35,188 nucleotides of DNA from a virus: positions 1-35,188 of IMG/VR virus record IMGVR_UViG_3300025889_000427; one strand, 5' to 3'. The translations under genes were made by a program, and so were the position numbers. Positions within the stretch are counted from its first letter, which is position 1; each line of letters starts with the position of its first letter. The notes under the pieces were generated by a model. It worked only from the letters and a program-made list of their open reading frames with translations. It was not told where the DNA came from and did no database searches. Of this stretch, positions 15,265-23,756 are shown in pieces.

Positions 15265-18108
15265 ATGCCGGGATCAATAATTGTCAGCTATTTAGGGATG
15301 ACTGGCGTTACCGCAACGATTACTGCATTTGCGATTAATTTGGTTGCGTCTGCGGTAATTTCAAAAGCATTAGCACCAGATGTTACTGATAATAATGTTG
15401 GCACAATTCCAAATCCCGGAAATAGGCAGCAACTTCCACCGGCAACTGACAATAAATTGCCTGTAATTTATGGCAGTGCATTTGTTGGCGGTGCAATAAC
15501 TGATCTTTCAATTACTACTAATAATCAAACAATTTATTATGTATTGTCATTGGCTGAAGTAACTAATTCAGAAAATGGAAATACCGGCGATATATATACA
15601 TTTGGCGATATATATTGGGCTGGCAAAAAAGTTGTTTTTAGTACAGTTGCCGGTGAAGGATACAAAGTTACAGGATTGCTTGATGAATCAACAGGTTTAA
15701 CTGACACAAGCGTTAACGGTTATCTTGAAATTTATTTGTATCGCAATGGCTCAAACACCCCAACAAATAGCAGTACATCAGCAATTACATTATTGTCCGA
15801 TGTAAATTTGACTTATCAATGGGATGCAACAAAATTAATGAGTAATACCGCTTTTGCGGTAGTTAAACTTTTATATTCTCAAGATGCTGGAACAACAGGA
15901 ATTCAGCAAACAAGATTTGAAGTTATTAGTCCGCGTTCTGCGCCCGGCGATTGTTTTTTAGATTACCTTACATCAGAAAGATATGGCGCAGCAGTGCCAT
16001 TGGCAAATATTGATACTGCAAGTTTAGCTGTATTAAATACATATTCAAATGAATCTGTTACTTATACGCCTTATACTGGTGGCACAGCTACACTTACAAG
16101 ATTTAGATTTGATGGTTTGATCGATACATCACAAACCATTATGAGCAACATTCAATTGATGGCAAATTGCTGTGATTGTTTGGTTAGATACAATGAAATA
16201 ACTGCAAAATGGGGAATTGTTACACAGCAGCCGACATATAGTCCTGCAATGACAATTGATAATTCAAATATTGTCGGCGCAATATCTGTCACTCCGTTAG
16301 ACATTGCAAATTCATATAATATTGCAGAAGTTAAATTTGTTGATGGTACGCAGCAAGATACATTTGCAAGCGCAATATTTGATTTGGCAGTTGTAAATCC
16401 ATCATTAATGTATCCAAATGAACCAATTAATAAACAGCAAATTACATTGCCGCTTATAAATAATGACGTTCGCGCACAATTACTTGCAAATAGATTTTTG
16501 GAATCATGCCGCGAAGATTTGCAAGTGCAATGCGTAATTGGTTATGTTGGCATTCAATTAGAAGCAGGTGATATTGTTGAAATGACTAATGCCAATTATG
16601 GCTGGTCAAACAAACCATTTCGCGTTCAAAAAGTTACAGAAAATTTTACTGATGACGGACAAGTAACAGCATCACTTGTTTTGTCTGAATTTAATTCTGC
16701 TGTATATGATGATGCAAATATTACTCAATTTACGCCATCACCAAATACAGGTTTTTATGATCCGGGAATTTTTGGAACGGTTCTCGCACCAACAATTTCA
16801 GGAATTGTAAATTCTGGGTATAAACCAAAATTTGATGTTGTGCCAGTTACCAGTTCTGCTGGCATTATTTCTTTTGTTGAATTGTGGTATTCAACTGTAT
16901 CAAATCCAACCACATCGCAATTAACATTATTGCAAACTTATACATCCACAAATGGCATATCATATGGATTAAATTATTCTTTGCCAGCATTAGAAATTGC
17001 AGATTTTGCTACTGGCACATATTACTTTTTTACTCGCATGGGTAATTCACTTAAAACAAGTGTATTTTCTTCTGCTGCATCAATAATTTGGAATCCAACT
17101 CATATTGATAATGTTGGATCAATTGCGGGTAATGGCATAAATCTTGAATGGTCTGCTGTATCTAATTGGCGGCTTGCTGGATACAAACTTCGGTATCAAT
17201 ATGGATCAAGCACAGATTGGGGAAGTGCTATACCATTATTTAATGGCGTATTAACAGAAACAAGCTATCTGGCTTATGGTTTGCCATCTGCTTTGGTTAC
17301 TGTAATGGTCAAAGCTGTTGATACAGTTGGCAACGAATCTTTAAATGCGACTTATGTGCAATTAAACACAACGGATACATTGCTTGCTAATGTGGTTGAA
17401 GTGCTTGATTTTAAAGCTGATGGATGGCCGGGAACTATAACAAATGCCACAATAGTTGGTGGCAATCTTGTTGCAAATATTGATGATTCTTTTTATGGCG
17501 CAGATGATCAATCATTTTATGACTTAGATAATGATCCATTTTATATATTGGCAAGTGTTGAATCATTACAATATACAACTGATCCGGTTTACATTATTAG
17601 CGCATTGGCAGGATCATCTGGCGTTTTGAATTGGACTGCTCAAGGCAACGCAATTTTCGTTGAATATCGGCTTATAAATGATAGTCCGTTTTATGGTGCT
17701 GATGAAGATTCAAAATATGGCGCTGATCCGACTGCTTCATTTTATGGTGTAGATAATCCATTTATTACAATGCCATCTAGTATTGTAATGAAAAATGATA
17801 TATATCAATTTAGAATTACGATAGGAACTGGTGCAATTGGTGAAGTTTCTGAATTTAATTTTGTAATTGATGCGCCTGATTTAGTTGAGGTAATACCAAA
17901 TCATATTGTTAATGGCGGGGTAATTCCATATACAAAAAATTTCACATCAATTAAGGCAATACAGGCAACATTGCAGCAAAATGCATTAGGTGTAGTGACA
18001 TTGCGAGTTGATAAAACTGTGCCACTTTCGCCGACTTTAACAGGATATAATTCAGCTAATGTTGCCACATCTGGCGCAAAAGCCGATATAACATTGCAAG
18101 GATACTAA
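15265..18108 (+). CDS. Tail tip / host specificity protein, J-like
   Basis: This 947-residue protein probably forms the central tail tip. Residues about 10-35 are hydrophobic (MTGVTATITAFAINLVASAVISKAL), as in phage tip proteins. Lambda J-like features include GNRQQLPPATDNKLPVIYGSAFVGGAITDLSIT near residue 50, then CFLDYLTSERYGAAVPLANID and LDIANSYNIAEVKFVDGTQQDTF (phage tail-like domain around 220-380). Fibronectin-like strands follow from about 520. The last 200 residues hold Tyr/Phe-rich FYGAD repeats (about 740 and 805-835). It is followed one base later by a fibre gene. The length is at the lower end for J-like proteins. Confidence 0.9.
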   Translation: MPGSIIVSYLGMTGVTATITAFAINLVASAVISKALAPDVTDNNVGTIPNPGNRQQLPPATDNKLPVIYGSAFVGGAITDLSITTNNQTIYYVLSLAEVTNSENGNTGDIYTFGDIYWAGKKVVFSTVAGEGYKVTGLLDESTGLTDTSVNGYLEIYLYRNGSNTPTNSSTSAITLLSDVNLTYQWDATKLMSNTAFAVVKLLYSQDAGTTGIQQTRFEVISPRSAPGDCFLDYLTSERYGAAVPLANIDTASLAVLNTYSNESVTYTPYTGGTATLTRFRFDGLIDTSQTIMSNIQLMANCCDCLVRYNEITAKWGIVTQQPTYSPAMTIDNSNIVGAISVTPLDIANSYNIAEVKFVDGTQQDTFASAIFDLAVVNPSLMYPNEPINKQQITLPLINNDVRAQLLANRFLESCREDLQVQCVIGYVGIQLEAGDIVEMTNANYGWSNKPFRVQKVTENFTDDGQVTASLVLSEFNSAVYDDANITQFTPSPNTGFYDPGIFGTVLAPTISGIVNSGYKPKFDVVPVTSSAGIISFVELWYSTVSNPTTSQLTLLQTYTSTNGISYGLNYSLPALEIADFATGTYYFFTRMGNSLKTSVFSSAASIIWNPTHIDNVGSIAGNGINLEWSAVSNWRLAGYKLRYQYGSSTDWGSAIPLFNGVLTETSYLAYGLPSALVTVMVKAVDTVGNESLNATYVQLNTTDTLLANVVEVLDFKADGWPGTITNATIVGGNLVANIDDSFYGADDQSFYDLDNDPFYILASVESLQYTTDPVYIISALAGSSGVLNWTAQGNAIFVEYRLINDSPFYGADEDSKYGADPTASFYGVDNPFITMPSSIVMKNDIYQFRITIGTGAIGEVSEFNFVIDAPDLVEVIPNHIVNGGVIPYTKNFTSIKAIQATLQQNALGVVTLRVDKTVPLSPTLTGYNSANVATSGAKADITLQGY

Positions 18109-18109
18109 C

Positions 18110-19378
18110 ATGGCATATACACCACCGCCAGCAAAAACGGAGATTTCCGACACATACCCAAACCCATCAAATGCGGTTGCTAGGGCTGGATTTGGTACGC
18201 TGTGGGAATATGTAACCGGATTGCTTGGGTTGACTGGTAATCCTGCTCAAGCGCAAATTGCGTTGGAATTGGAGCCGGGCGTTGATGTGCAAGCGTATAG
18301 TTCAACTTTGCAAAGTTATGCAAACGGCAATACTCTTGGCTTCAAGAACCGCATCATCAACGGTGCGATGATGATCGACCAGCGCAATGCTGGGGCGAGT
18401 GTGACAGGTACGGCAAGCCTTGTTTATAACTTGGATAGGTATGCTTCTCTTGTAAACACCGACGGTGTTATGACTTTTCAGCGTGTAACTGACGCGCCTA
18501 CAGGATTTACGTATTCTTTAAGAGCAACAACTACAACTGCTGATGCGTCGCTATCTGCCAGCCAAAGAGCAATTTTATTGCAGCGTATTGAAGGATTTAA
18601 TTCTGCCGACCTCATGTTGGGCAGCGCAAGTGCCGTTCCGTTTACGTTGTCGTTTTGGGTAAAAAGCACATTAACCGGTACGTTTGGCGGTGCGTTTCAA
18701 AACAACGACAGTGACAGAGCCTACCCTTTTACGTACACAATCTCTGCCGCGAATACTTGGGAGAAGAAAACAGTAACGATCACAGGCGATACAACTGGTA
18801 CTTGGAACACAACAACAGGCACAGGATTGCAAATATGTTGGGGTCTTGGTGTCGGTTCAACTTTTAGTGCCACAGCAGGATCTTGGCAAGCGGGAGACTT
18901 TAACTCTGCTACTGGTGGAACTTCTGTTATCGGCACTCTCAACGCCACATGGCAAGTAACCGGCGTACAACTCGAAAAAGGCAGCACAGCCACCAGTTTT
19001 GACTACAGGCCGTATGGTACGGAGTTGGCGTTGTGTCAGAGGTATTACTACCGAGCAACTGGAAACGCAAGCAATGTTTTTTGGGCTGGTATTGGTTATG
19101 TTATTGATACAACAAGAGCGCAAGGTTTGACATTTTTTCCTGTAACTATGCGAACAGACCCGACAGCATTAGAGCAATCTGGTACAGCAAGTGATTACAG
19201 CGTTTTAACAGGAGTAACAGCAACCACTTGTACAAGTGTTCCAGTTTTTAATGCTGCTACAAATAGAAATTTGGCCGTAACCCAGTATACAACAGGCGCT
19301 ACTTTAACTGCTAGTCAAAGTATTGCGCTTAGATTGGCCAATGCAAATAGTTACTTAGGTTGGAGCACAGAACTATGA
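18110..19378 (+). CDS. Tail fibre / receptor-binding protein with a carbohydrate-binding-like C-terminal domain
   Basis: This 422-residue protein probably binds the host surface. The N-terminal 90 residues (SDTYPNPSNAVARAGFGTLWEYVTGLLGLTGNPAQAQIAL) look like the attachment segment. From about residue 78 it has the widespread phage fibre module FKNRIINGAMMIDQRNAGAS, followed by a beta-sandwich (FTLSFWVKSTLTGTFGGAF) and the typical ATWQVTGVQLEKGSTATSFDYRPYGTELALCQRYYYR segment. Codon use is GC-richer and more mixed than the tip protein before it, consistent with modular exchange. It begins one base after the tip gene and overlaps the next small gene by four bases. Confidence 0.9.
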   Translation: MAYTPPPAKTEISDTYPNPSNAVARAGFGTLWEYVTGLLGLTGNPAQAQIALELEPGVDVQAYSSTLQSYANGNTLGFKNRIINGAMMIDQRNAGASVTGTASLVYNLDRYASLVNTDGVMTFQRVTDAPTGFTYSLRATTTTADASLSASQRAILLQRIEGFNSADLMLGSASAVPFTLSFWVKSTLTGTFGGAFQNNDSDRAYPFTYTISAANTWEKKTVTITGDTTGTWNTTTGTGLQICWGLGVGSTFSATAGSWQAGDFNSATGGTSVIGTLNATWQVTGVQLEKGSTATSFDYRPYGTELALCQRYYYRATGNASNVFWAGIGYVIDTTRAQGLTFFPVTMRTDPTALEQSGTASDYSVLTGVTATTCTSVPVFNAATNRNLAVTQYTTGATLTASQSIALRLANANSYLGWSTEL

Positions 19379-19542
19379 TCTACAAAATGCTTCCTCGCCA
19401 AGAAGGCGAACCACAAATCTACGCTCGTATTGACGATGACGGTTTGTGCCGCTTAACTTGTGCGGCTGATTATCCAGAATTTAAAGCGTGGCTTGAAGAA
19501 GGCGGTGTCCCAGAGCCTGCTGATGAGGTGCCAAGTGAATGA
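19375..19542 (+). CDS. Small fibre-associated protein, possible fibre chaperone
   Basis: This 55-residue acidic protein overlaps the fibre stop by ATGA, so translational coupling sets the start at 19375 rather than an in-frame GTG/ATG upstream. The sequence MIYKMLPRQEGEPQIYARIDDDG...DYPEFKAWLEEGGVPEPADE resembles short phage proteins in which a Y-x-x-W-L-x-E-G-x-x-P-E-P-A-D-E ending is common and that follow fibre genes. A role in fibre folding or attachment is inferred. It is too small and acidic to be an enzyme. Confidence 0.7.
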   Translation: MIYKMLPRQEGEPQIYARIDDDGLCRLTCAADYPEFKAWLEEGGVPEPADEVPSE

Positions 19543-19661
19543 TTGGCTGACTAATAAAATTTTAGTATCACTGCAAGTGTAATTATTTAGAAAAAATAAT
19601 ACATTACATGATTCGTTTGCCTGTAAGGTTATAGGCAAATTAACCAAGCACAGGAGCAATC
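19543..19661 (+). promoter_or_regulatory. Intergenic leader with a hairpin before the second fibre cluster
   Basis: In this 119-base gap a seven-base-pair hairpin (TTTGCCT at 19616-19622 pairs with AGGCAAA at 19633-19639, ten-base loop) lies 22 bases before the next ATG. It has no T tract, so it is not a classic terminator. An AT-rich inverted repeat (ATTATTT / AAATAAT) lies around 19582-19600. The ribosome binding site is CAGGAG. The gap may hold a promoter or a translational control hairpin; I see no consensus -35/-10 pair. Confidence 0.4.
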
Positions 19662-20147
19662 ATGGCAGTATTTAATAAAAATACTCTTACGCAAGTAAGC
19701 GGGTTTGATAATCCAATTATTGCTGGCGAATTGGTTTATCAGCAAAAAGCGTTTTGGAATCTTACAATGACAGGCGAAACTTATTTGCCTGTTGATCTTA
19801 CTGGCGCGACAATCGATGCTCAAATTATTCGCCGCCAATTATCTAATGTCAAGGATACTCGCTACGGGTTGACGTTTGACATTACAGATTACACACCAAC
19901 TCCAACAGCAATACCATTAAGCATTGTGAATCGTGATGATACTGAAGGAAAATTTACTTTAGTATTTGATGATGATGCTTGGGATTTATTGTCGACTGAC
20001 CCTGAATTAGCAATTGATTATGTTAATGGCGCAGGATTTTCTGGTCGCATAAAAATTGGGTTTCCTCAATCTGGTTTAACGCCAGAGCAAGACAGCATTA
20101 TTTTTCTTTTGTTTATTGTTCGCTCTGATGCCATAGTAAAGGTGTAA
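19662..20147 (+). CDS. Structural protein of the tail fibre region, unknown
   Basis: This 161-residue protein is not recognised with certainty. It is beta-rich, with AVFNKNTLTQVSGFDNPIIAGELVYQQKAFWNLTMT, then LPVDLTGATIDAQIIRRQL (a common 'BppU-like' fibre-base pattern of the type D-L-x-G-x-x-I-x-x-Q-I), and DTEGKFTLVFDDDAWDLLS. Such sequences form the baseplate-attachment domain of fibre proteins. It is separated from the next gene by two bases, which encodes a collagen-like/C1q-like protein, so the two probably form an accessory fibre. Ribosome binding site CAGGAG is eight bases upstream. Confidence 0.65.
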   Translation: MAVFNKNTLTQVSGFDNPIIAGELVYQQKAFWNLTMTGETYLPVDLTGATIDAQIIRRQLSNVKDTRYGLTFDITDYTPTPTAIPLSIVNRDDTEGKFTLVFDDDAWDLLSTDPELAIDYVNGAGFSGRIKIGFPQSGLTPEQDSIIFLLFIVRSDAIVKV

Positions 20148-20149
20148 TC

Positions 20150-20803
20150 ATGCCGACAATGAATGTACAAACCATACCAAGCAGCACGACTGTTTGCGTA
20201 GAGGATTCAAATAATATCACCGTCAATATGCAAGGCGGCAATCAAATCAATTTGCAAGTTGATTGTCCTCCGCAACAAACAATTAGGATTGATAGAGGCG
20301 TGCAAGGTGCGCCCGGCAACAATGGTATTTATGGCTCATTTATTGATACGACTACGCAAACAAATAACAACATTACGCAAGCCAAATATTTGCAGTTCAA
20401 TACGACAGTTGAAAATGATGGTGTAGTTATTGAAAACGATATAAATGCTTTGCCAACTAAAGTGGTTTTTTATGAGGCAGGGATTTATACAATTACATTT
20501 TCAATTCAATTTGCAAATTTAAATAATCAGATTCATGACACAGATATTTGGTTAGTTAAAAATGGAACACAAGTCGCGCAATCTAACAGCAAGTTTGCAA
20601 TTCCTAATTCTCATGGCGGTGTTTATGGTCATTTAATTGGAACGATTAATTATGTTTTGACGTTAGAAGCAAATGATTATTTGCAGTTTGGATGGTCAGT
20701 AGATAATACTCAAATACAAGTCGAAGCAATACCAGTTCAATTAAATCCAACAAGACCAGCAACACCATCGATTATTTTGACTGCAATTCAAACCGCAATA
20801 TAG
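20150..20803 (+). CDS. Accessory fibre with collagen-like stub and C1q-like jelly-roll head
   Basis: This 217-residue protein appears to have three parts: a beta-rich N-terminal arm (NVQTIPSSTTVCVEDSNNITVNMQGGNQINLQVD), a short collagen-like GVQGAPGNNG segment near residue 50, and a C1q/TNF-like jelly-roll (about residues 65-217) with KVVFYEAGIYTITFSIQF, DIWLVKNGTQVAQSNSKF, GTINYVLTLEANDYLQFGWSVD. These jelly-rolls trimerise and often form receptor-binding heads. It follows the previous structural gene after two bases. The domain name is inferred from strand pattern and the collagen stub. Confidence 0.7.
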   Translation: MPTMNVQTIPSSTTVCVEDSNNITVNMQGGNQINLQVDCPPQQTIRIDRGVQGAPGNNGIYGSFIDTTTQTNNNITQAKYLQFNTTVENDGVVIENDINALPTKVVFYEAGIYTITFSIQFANLNNQIHDTDIWLVKNGTQVAQSNSKFAIPNSHGGVYGHLIGTINYVLTLEANDYLQFGWSVDNTQIQVEAIPVQLNPTRPATPSIILTAIQTAI

Positions 20804-20812
20804 GAAAAGAAA

Positions 20813-21046
20813 ATGGATTTGCAAACCTTATTTAACATAATGATTTCTGTATTGCTTGCCATTGTTGGATGGTTTGCGCGTACTGTATGGGATTCTTTAA
20901 CAGAATACAAAGACCGTTTGCATGAAGTTGAATTGCATTTGCCAAACCATTACGTCAAGCAAGTAGATATAAATGCTCGGTTTGATAAATTGGAAACAAT
21001 GTTGGAAAGAGTATTTGCAAAGTTGGATCAAAAGCAAGATAAATAA
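20813..21046 (+). CDS. Small membrane protein with N-terminal TM and coiled coil
   Basis: This 77-residue protein has one hydrophobic N-terminal helix (LFNIMISVLLAIVGWFA, about residues 5-21) followed by a charged amphipathic helix with heptads (DINARFDKLETMLERVFAKLDQKQDK). Such TM-plus-coiled-coil proteins stand close to lysis genes in many phages and are sometimes annotated as inner-membrane spanin-like or holin-associated, but no lipoprotein partner is seen. It lies between the fibre genes and a second TM protein in the lysis block. Function is not assigned beyond membrane localisation. Confidence 0.65.
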   Translation: MDLQTLFNIMISVLLAIVGWFARTVWDSLTEYKDRLHEVELHLPNHYVKQVDINARFDKLETMLERVFAKLDQKQDK

Positions 21047-21059
21047 GAAAGGCTTTGCC

Positions 21060-21677
21060 ATGATTGATCCAGTTACTATTGGGCTGGCAATTCAAGGTGT
21101 CAAATTAGTTGTTCATGGCATCAAGGCGGCAGCAGATGAAGCAAAAGAAGCATTTGATAGTATTAATAAATGCGTTGAATCTGGTAAACAATTAGCAGAT
21201 TCTATTGCACCAGTACAAAAATTTTTTGCTGCGGCTGATAAATATGAAACGCACAGATCAGAATTAGAAACAGCAAAACAAGAACAAGACAAAGCAATAG
21301 AGAGAGGTGAAAATATTAAAAATCATATGTCGGATGCTGAATATGTCATGGAATTAATGGCAATAGACCGACAGATAAAACAATATTATGACAATATAAA
21401 ACACATTTTTATTTATCATTTTCAAGAAGCAGGAATGTGGGAAGAATTTTGGCAGAGGATGGGATCGCTACGCGCAGAACGTGAAGCAAAAGCAGAAGCA
21501 AAACGCAGAGCAGAAACAGAAAAGCGATTGCACGAACGTGCAGAAGCAATGAAAAAGAAAAGACAAAGAGCCAAACGAATTGAAACAGTACAAACAATTG
21601 CGGCAATGATTGTGGTATTTGGTTTGATAATTTTGTTTGGTTATTTTATTCGATGGATGTTTGAGCAAGGAGGTTAA
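21060..21677 (+). CDS. Coiled-coil protein with C-terminal membrane anchor near lysis genes
   Basis: This 205-residue protein starts with PVTIGLAIQGVKLVVHGIKAAADEAKEAFDSIN, an amphipathic Gly/Ala-rich helix, continues with long charged helices (ETHRSELETAKQEQDKAIERGENIKNH; EREAKAEAKRRAETEKRLHERAEAMKKKRQRAKRIE), and ends in a TM helix (TVQTIAAMIVVFGLIILFGYFI). The topology, a basic coiled coil before a C-terminal TM, suggests a membrane-tethered virion or lysis-related protein. The start 21060 has AAGAAAGG upstream; an in-frame ATG at 20973 lies inside the previous gene and is rejected. The family is not recognised. Confidence 0.6.
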   Translation: MIDPVTIGLAIQGVKLVVHGIKAAADEAKEAFDSINKCVESGKQLADSIAPVQKFFAAADKYETHRSELETAKQEQDKAIERGENIKNHMSDAEYVMELMAIDRQIKQYYDNIKHIFIYHFQEAGMWEEFWQRMGSLRAEREAKAEAKRRAETEKRLHERAEAMKKKRQRAKRIETVQTIAAMIVVFGLIILFGYFIRWMFEQGG

Positions 21678-21678
21678 T

Positions 21679-22089
21679 ATGTTTGGACTTGATGCACTGC
21701 TTGGAATTGGCGGCAAACTAATTGATAAACTTATTCCTGATCCAGAACAAAAAGCAAAGGCGCAATTGGAACTTGCAAAGATGGCGCAAGATGGCGAACT
21801 TGCAAAGATGGCGAACGAAACTGATCTGTTTAAAACAGAGCAAAATAATATTACTCAGCGACAACAAGCCGATATGGCAAGTGATTCATGGTTGTCAAAA
21901 AATATTCGACCATTAACGTTAATTTATATTTTGGTTGCTTATTTAGTATTGGCAATACTTGACGCTGCTGCGTTAGATATTGCAGATTCATTTGTTGAAT
22001 TACTTGGGCAATGGGGTATGTTGGTAATGTCTTTTTATTTTGGCGGCAGGACGCTAGAAAAAATTATGGACATGAGGACAAAGAAATGA
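21679..22089 (+). CDS. Holin, three-TM GTA-type
   Basis: This 136-residue protein probably triggers lysis timing. The N-terminal part is GLDALLGIGGKLIDKLIPDPEQKAKAQLELAKMAQDG, then a polar helix, then hydrophobic segments NIRPLTLIYILVAYLVLAILDAAA and LGQWGMLVMSFYFGGRTLEKI. The I-P-D-P-E-x-K-A-K-A motif, with two to three TM helices near the C-terminus, is characteristic of the holin-of-three-TM family found in gene-transfer agents and phages. It starts at 21679 with AAGGAGG upstream and overlaps the endolysin by ATGA, the classical holin-endolysin pair. Confidence 0.88.
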   Translation: MFGLDALLGIGGKLIDKLIPDPEQKAKAQLELAKMAQDGELAKMANETDLFKTEQNNITQRQQADMASDSWLSKNIRPLTLIYILVAYLVLAILDAAALDIADSFVELLGQWGMLVMSFYFGGRTLEKIMDMRTKK

Positions 22090-22622
22090 TTGAAAATTTT
22101 TTACTATCGCTTAAACATATGTTGGGACATGAAGGCGGGTTTCAAAATGATCCGCGTGATCCCGGCAATAAACTTCCTGACGGACGCGCAGGATGCACTA
22201 TGTTGGGTGTGACGCAAGCCTCATGGGAATCATTTGTTGGTAAGCGAGTAACGCAAGAAAAAATGAAGTCATTGACCGTCCATGATGTTGCGCCAATCTA
22301 TAAAAAAAAATATTGGGACGCTGTGCACGCTGATGAACTGCCGACAGGGTTGGATTATTTGATGTTTGATTTTGCGGTCAATGCTGGGCCCGGACGCGCA
22401 ATTAAAATTATGCAAGCGGCTTTGGGCGTAACAGTTGATGGGGTTATTGGGCGCAATACATTGAAAGCAATTTCCAATTCAGACCCTCACGATTTAATTG
22501 AAAAATTTAGCGATGCAAAAGAAGAATATTACCGCAGCCTAAGAACCTTTGATACGTTTGGCAAAGGCTGGCTGCGGAGAGTTGCTGAAGTCAAAGTGAA
22601 TGCCTCTGAGATGCTTGCTTGA
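22086..22622 (+). CDS. Endolysin, GH108 lysozyme with peptidoglycan-binding domain
   Basis: This 178-residue protein probably hydrolyses peptidoglycan. The family start is ENFLLSLKHMLGHEGGFQNDPRDPGN, with the catalytic Glu at residue 16 in HEGGF, followed by GCTMLGVTQASWESF. DEL..GLDYLMFDFAVNAGPGRAIKIMQAALGVTVDGVIGRNTL is the second half, a PG_binding_3-like unit. No signal peptide is seen, so release depends on the holin. The start at 22086 overlaps the holin stop by ATGA; an upstream in-frame ATG at 22011 lies within the holin gene and is rejected. Its 3' end overlaps a convergent gene by 32 bases. Confidence 0.95.
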   Translation: MIENFLLSLKHMLGHEGGFQNDPRDPGNKLPDGRAGCTMLGVTQASWESFVGKRVTQEKMKSLTVHDVAPIYKKKYWDAVHADELPTGLDYLMFDFAVNAGPGRAIKIMQAALGVTVDGVIGRNTLKAISNSDPHDLIEKFSDAKEEYYRSLRTFDTFGKGWLRRVAEVKVNASEMLA

Positions 22623-22791
22623 TTCTGTACTCGCGACATCGTTGACGATCAGCAGGTGAAAAGTCAGGACTGATCTCAGCGATGTTGCAATTCAATTGTC
22701 GTTTTTCATTTGCTTCCAAAGCAAAATACATCATGACAATGCTGGCAATTGCAACGACTGCATAGTAGGACAGCACGATATATTCTTTCAT
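22591..22791 (-). CDS. Small membrane protein, last gene of the minus operon
   Basis: This 66-residue protein has one TM helix (VLSYYAVVAIASIVMMYFALEA, about residues 6-27) followed by a short polar tail with LNCNIAEISPDFSPADRQRCREYRI, a conserved ending with two Cys that occurs in small phage membrane proteins. It overlaps the upstream minus gene by ATGA and its 3' end overlaps the convergent endolysin by 32 bases, which leaves no room for a bidirectional terminator. Its function is unknown; it may be a membrane accessory such as a superinfection or antiholin factor. Confidence 0.75.
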   Translation of the reverse strand: MKEYIVLSYYAVVAIASIVMMYFALEANEKRQLNCNIAEISPDFSPADRQRCREYRIKQASQRHSL

Positions 22792-22991
22792 TTGATTATC
22801 GCCTCCCTGTTTTGTTTGAACAGATAATCATTGCGATATTCGCTTGGAGGTTGCCATTCGTATTTTTTCCAGATAGCTTGGACGTTTGCGCCAGAAGTCC
22901 ATCTAAAATTATCTAGCGGATTAATTTTGTGTTCACCTTTATAGGCATCAGGCACAACCATATTATCTTTGCCGACGACTTTGAATTTCAT
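22788..22991 (-). CDS. Conserved small phage protein, unknown
   Basis: This 67-residue protein contains GEHKINPLDNFRWTSGANVQAIWKKYEWQPPSEYRNDYLFKQNRE, a pattern I associate with small conserved early phage proteins of unknown function. The Trp-rich centre and P-P-S-E-Y-R-x-D-Y-L-F motif indicate a folded domain rather than a spurious frame. It overlaps both neighbours by ATGA and so is co-translated. Start set by overlap with the HNH gene stop. Confidence 0.8.
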   Translation of the reverse strand: MKFKVVGKDNMVVPDAYKGEHKINPLDNFRWTSGANVQAIWKKYEWQPPSEYRNDYLFKQNREAIIK

Positions 22992-23263
22992 AATTCCTCC
23001 AAAAGTTTATTTGTAAGTTGCAATAAATCTTCCTCAGATAAATTGTAATGAACTGCAAACGCTTTTTTCCCCATGCCATGCACACCAGTATTGCCGCGAT
23101 GGTGTTCAGGGCATAAGCCAATAACAGGCGCATTGTCGCGCTTCATGCCATGCCGCCTGATATGATGAATCTCGCAAGGAGAATCTTTATATCCAAGCTG
23201 CCGACACAAAATGCAACCCAATGCAGCAATGCGCCCATATAATTTTTTAGTGGCGATGGTCAT
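22988..23263 (-). CDS. HNH-type nuclease, Ref/RecA-dependent nuclease-like
   Basis: This 91-residue protein has the HNH zinc motif CILCRQLGYKDSPCEIHHIRRHGMKRDNAPVIGLCPEHHRGNTGVHGMGKKAF, with Cys-x-x-Cys, the H-H pair (CEIHHIR) and CPEHH. The G-V-H-G-M-G-K-K-A-F-x-x-x-Y ending is typical of small phage proteins related to P1 Ref, which cuts RecA-coated DNA. The ATG at 23263 is preferred; an upstream TTG at 23290 would lengthen it by nine residues without a better ribosome binding site. It overlaps the PD-(D/E)XK-like gene by 17 bases. A recombination role is inferred from the cluster. Confidence 0.82.
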   Translation of the reverse strand: MTIATKKLYGRIAALGCILCRQLGYKDSPCEIHHIRRHGMKRDNAPVIGLCPEHHRGNTGVHGMGKKAFAVHYNLSEEDLLQLTNKLLEEL

Positions 23264-23756
23264 TAAAAGTTTTGACTTCCTTTTTTGCAACTAAATAAAA
23301 TTCTTTATCGCCATCTGCTGTTTTCATTGTTCGCAACATAGATGGCTTAATCAAATCTTCGCGCATCATATAACCAAATACTTCGCAAAAAGATAAATCT
23401 CTAGGCGCGTAAGTGCCAATAAATATGTCAGCATCTTTGCGATCTGTCCAAGGCACAGTTGCAATCCCGCCATGCTCTAAATCTGTGCATTTCACATCAA
23501 TAGTTTGACCTCCGCGAGTAATCAAATCCGCGCCAAAGTCATAGCGATAATTGCAATCTAAGTTCATGTGAAGGTTTAAATATTTGGAAACAACATATTC
23601 TGAATACACTCCGCGCTTTACAATTTCTTCAGCAGGAAACTTTTTATTTTGTTGACGTTCTATAGTTTCCCGACTTGTGGCTTTGTATCTTAAGTCAGCG
23701 ATTAGATCAAGAATTTCCTTTTCGGTTTGTGTAAAAGTATGTTTATAAGTAATCAT
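23247..23756 (-). CDS. PD-(D/E)XK-like nuclease, uncharacterised
   Basis: This 169-residue protein has features of the PD-(D/E)XK fold: an acidic helix GVYSEYVVSKYLN (E53), then YRYDFGADLI (D73/D77), and TIDVKCT with D87-V-K89 ten residues after D77. This D-x(9)-D/E-x-K spacing fits restriction-enzyme-like nucleases and Holliday resolvases. N-terminal residues 1-45 form a helical arm (EKEILDLIADLRYKATSRETIERQQ). It is coupled to its neighbours by ATGA upstream and overlap downstream. Together with RusA and the HNH gene it suggests several nucleases in one operon. A specific substrate cannot be inferred. Confidence 0.6.
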   Translation of the reverse strand: MITYKHTFTQTEKEILDLIADLRYKATSRETIERQQNKKFPAEEIVKRGVYSEYVVSKYLNLHMNLDCNYRYDFGADLITRGGQTIDVKCTDLEHGGIATVPWTDRKDADIFIGTYAPRDLSFCEVFGYMMREDLIKPSMLRTMKTADGDKEFYLVAKKEVKTFNDHRH

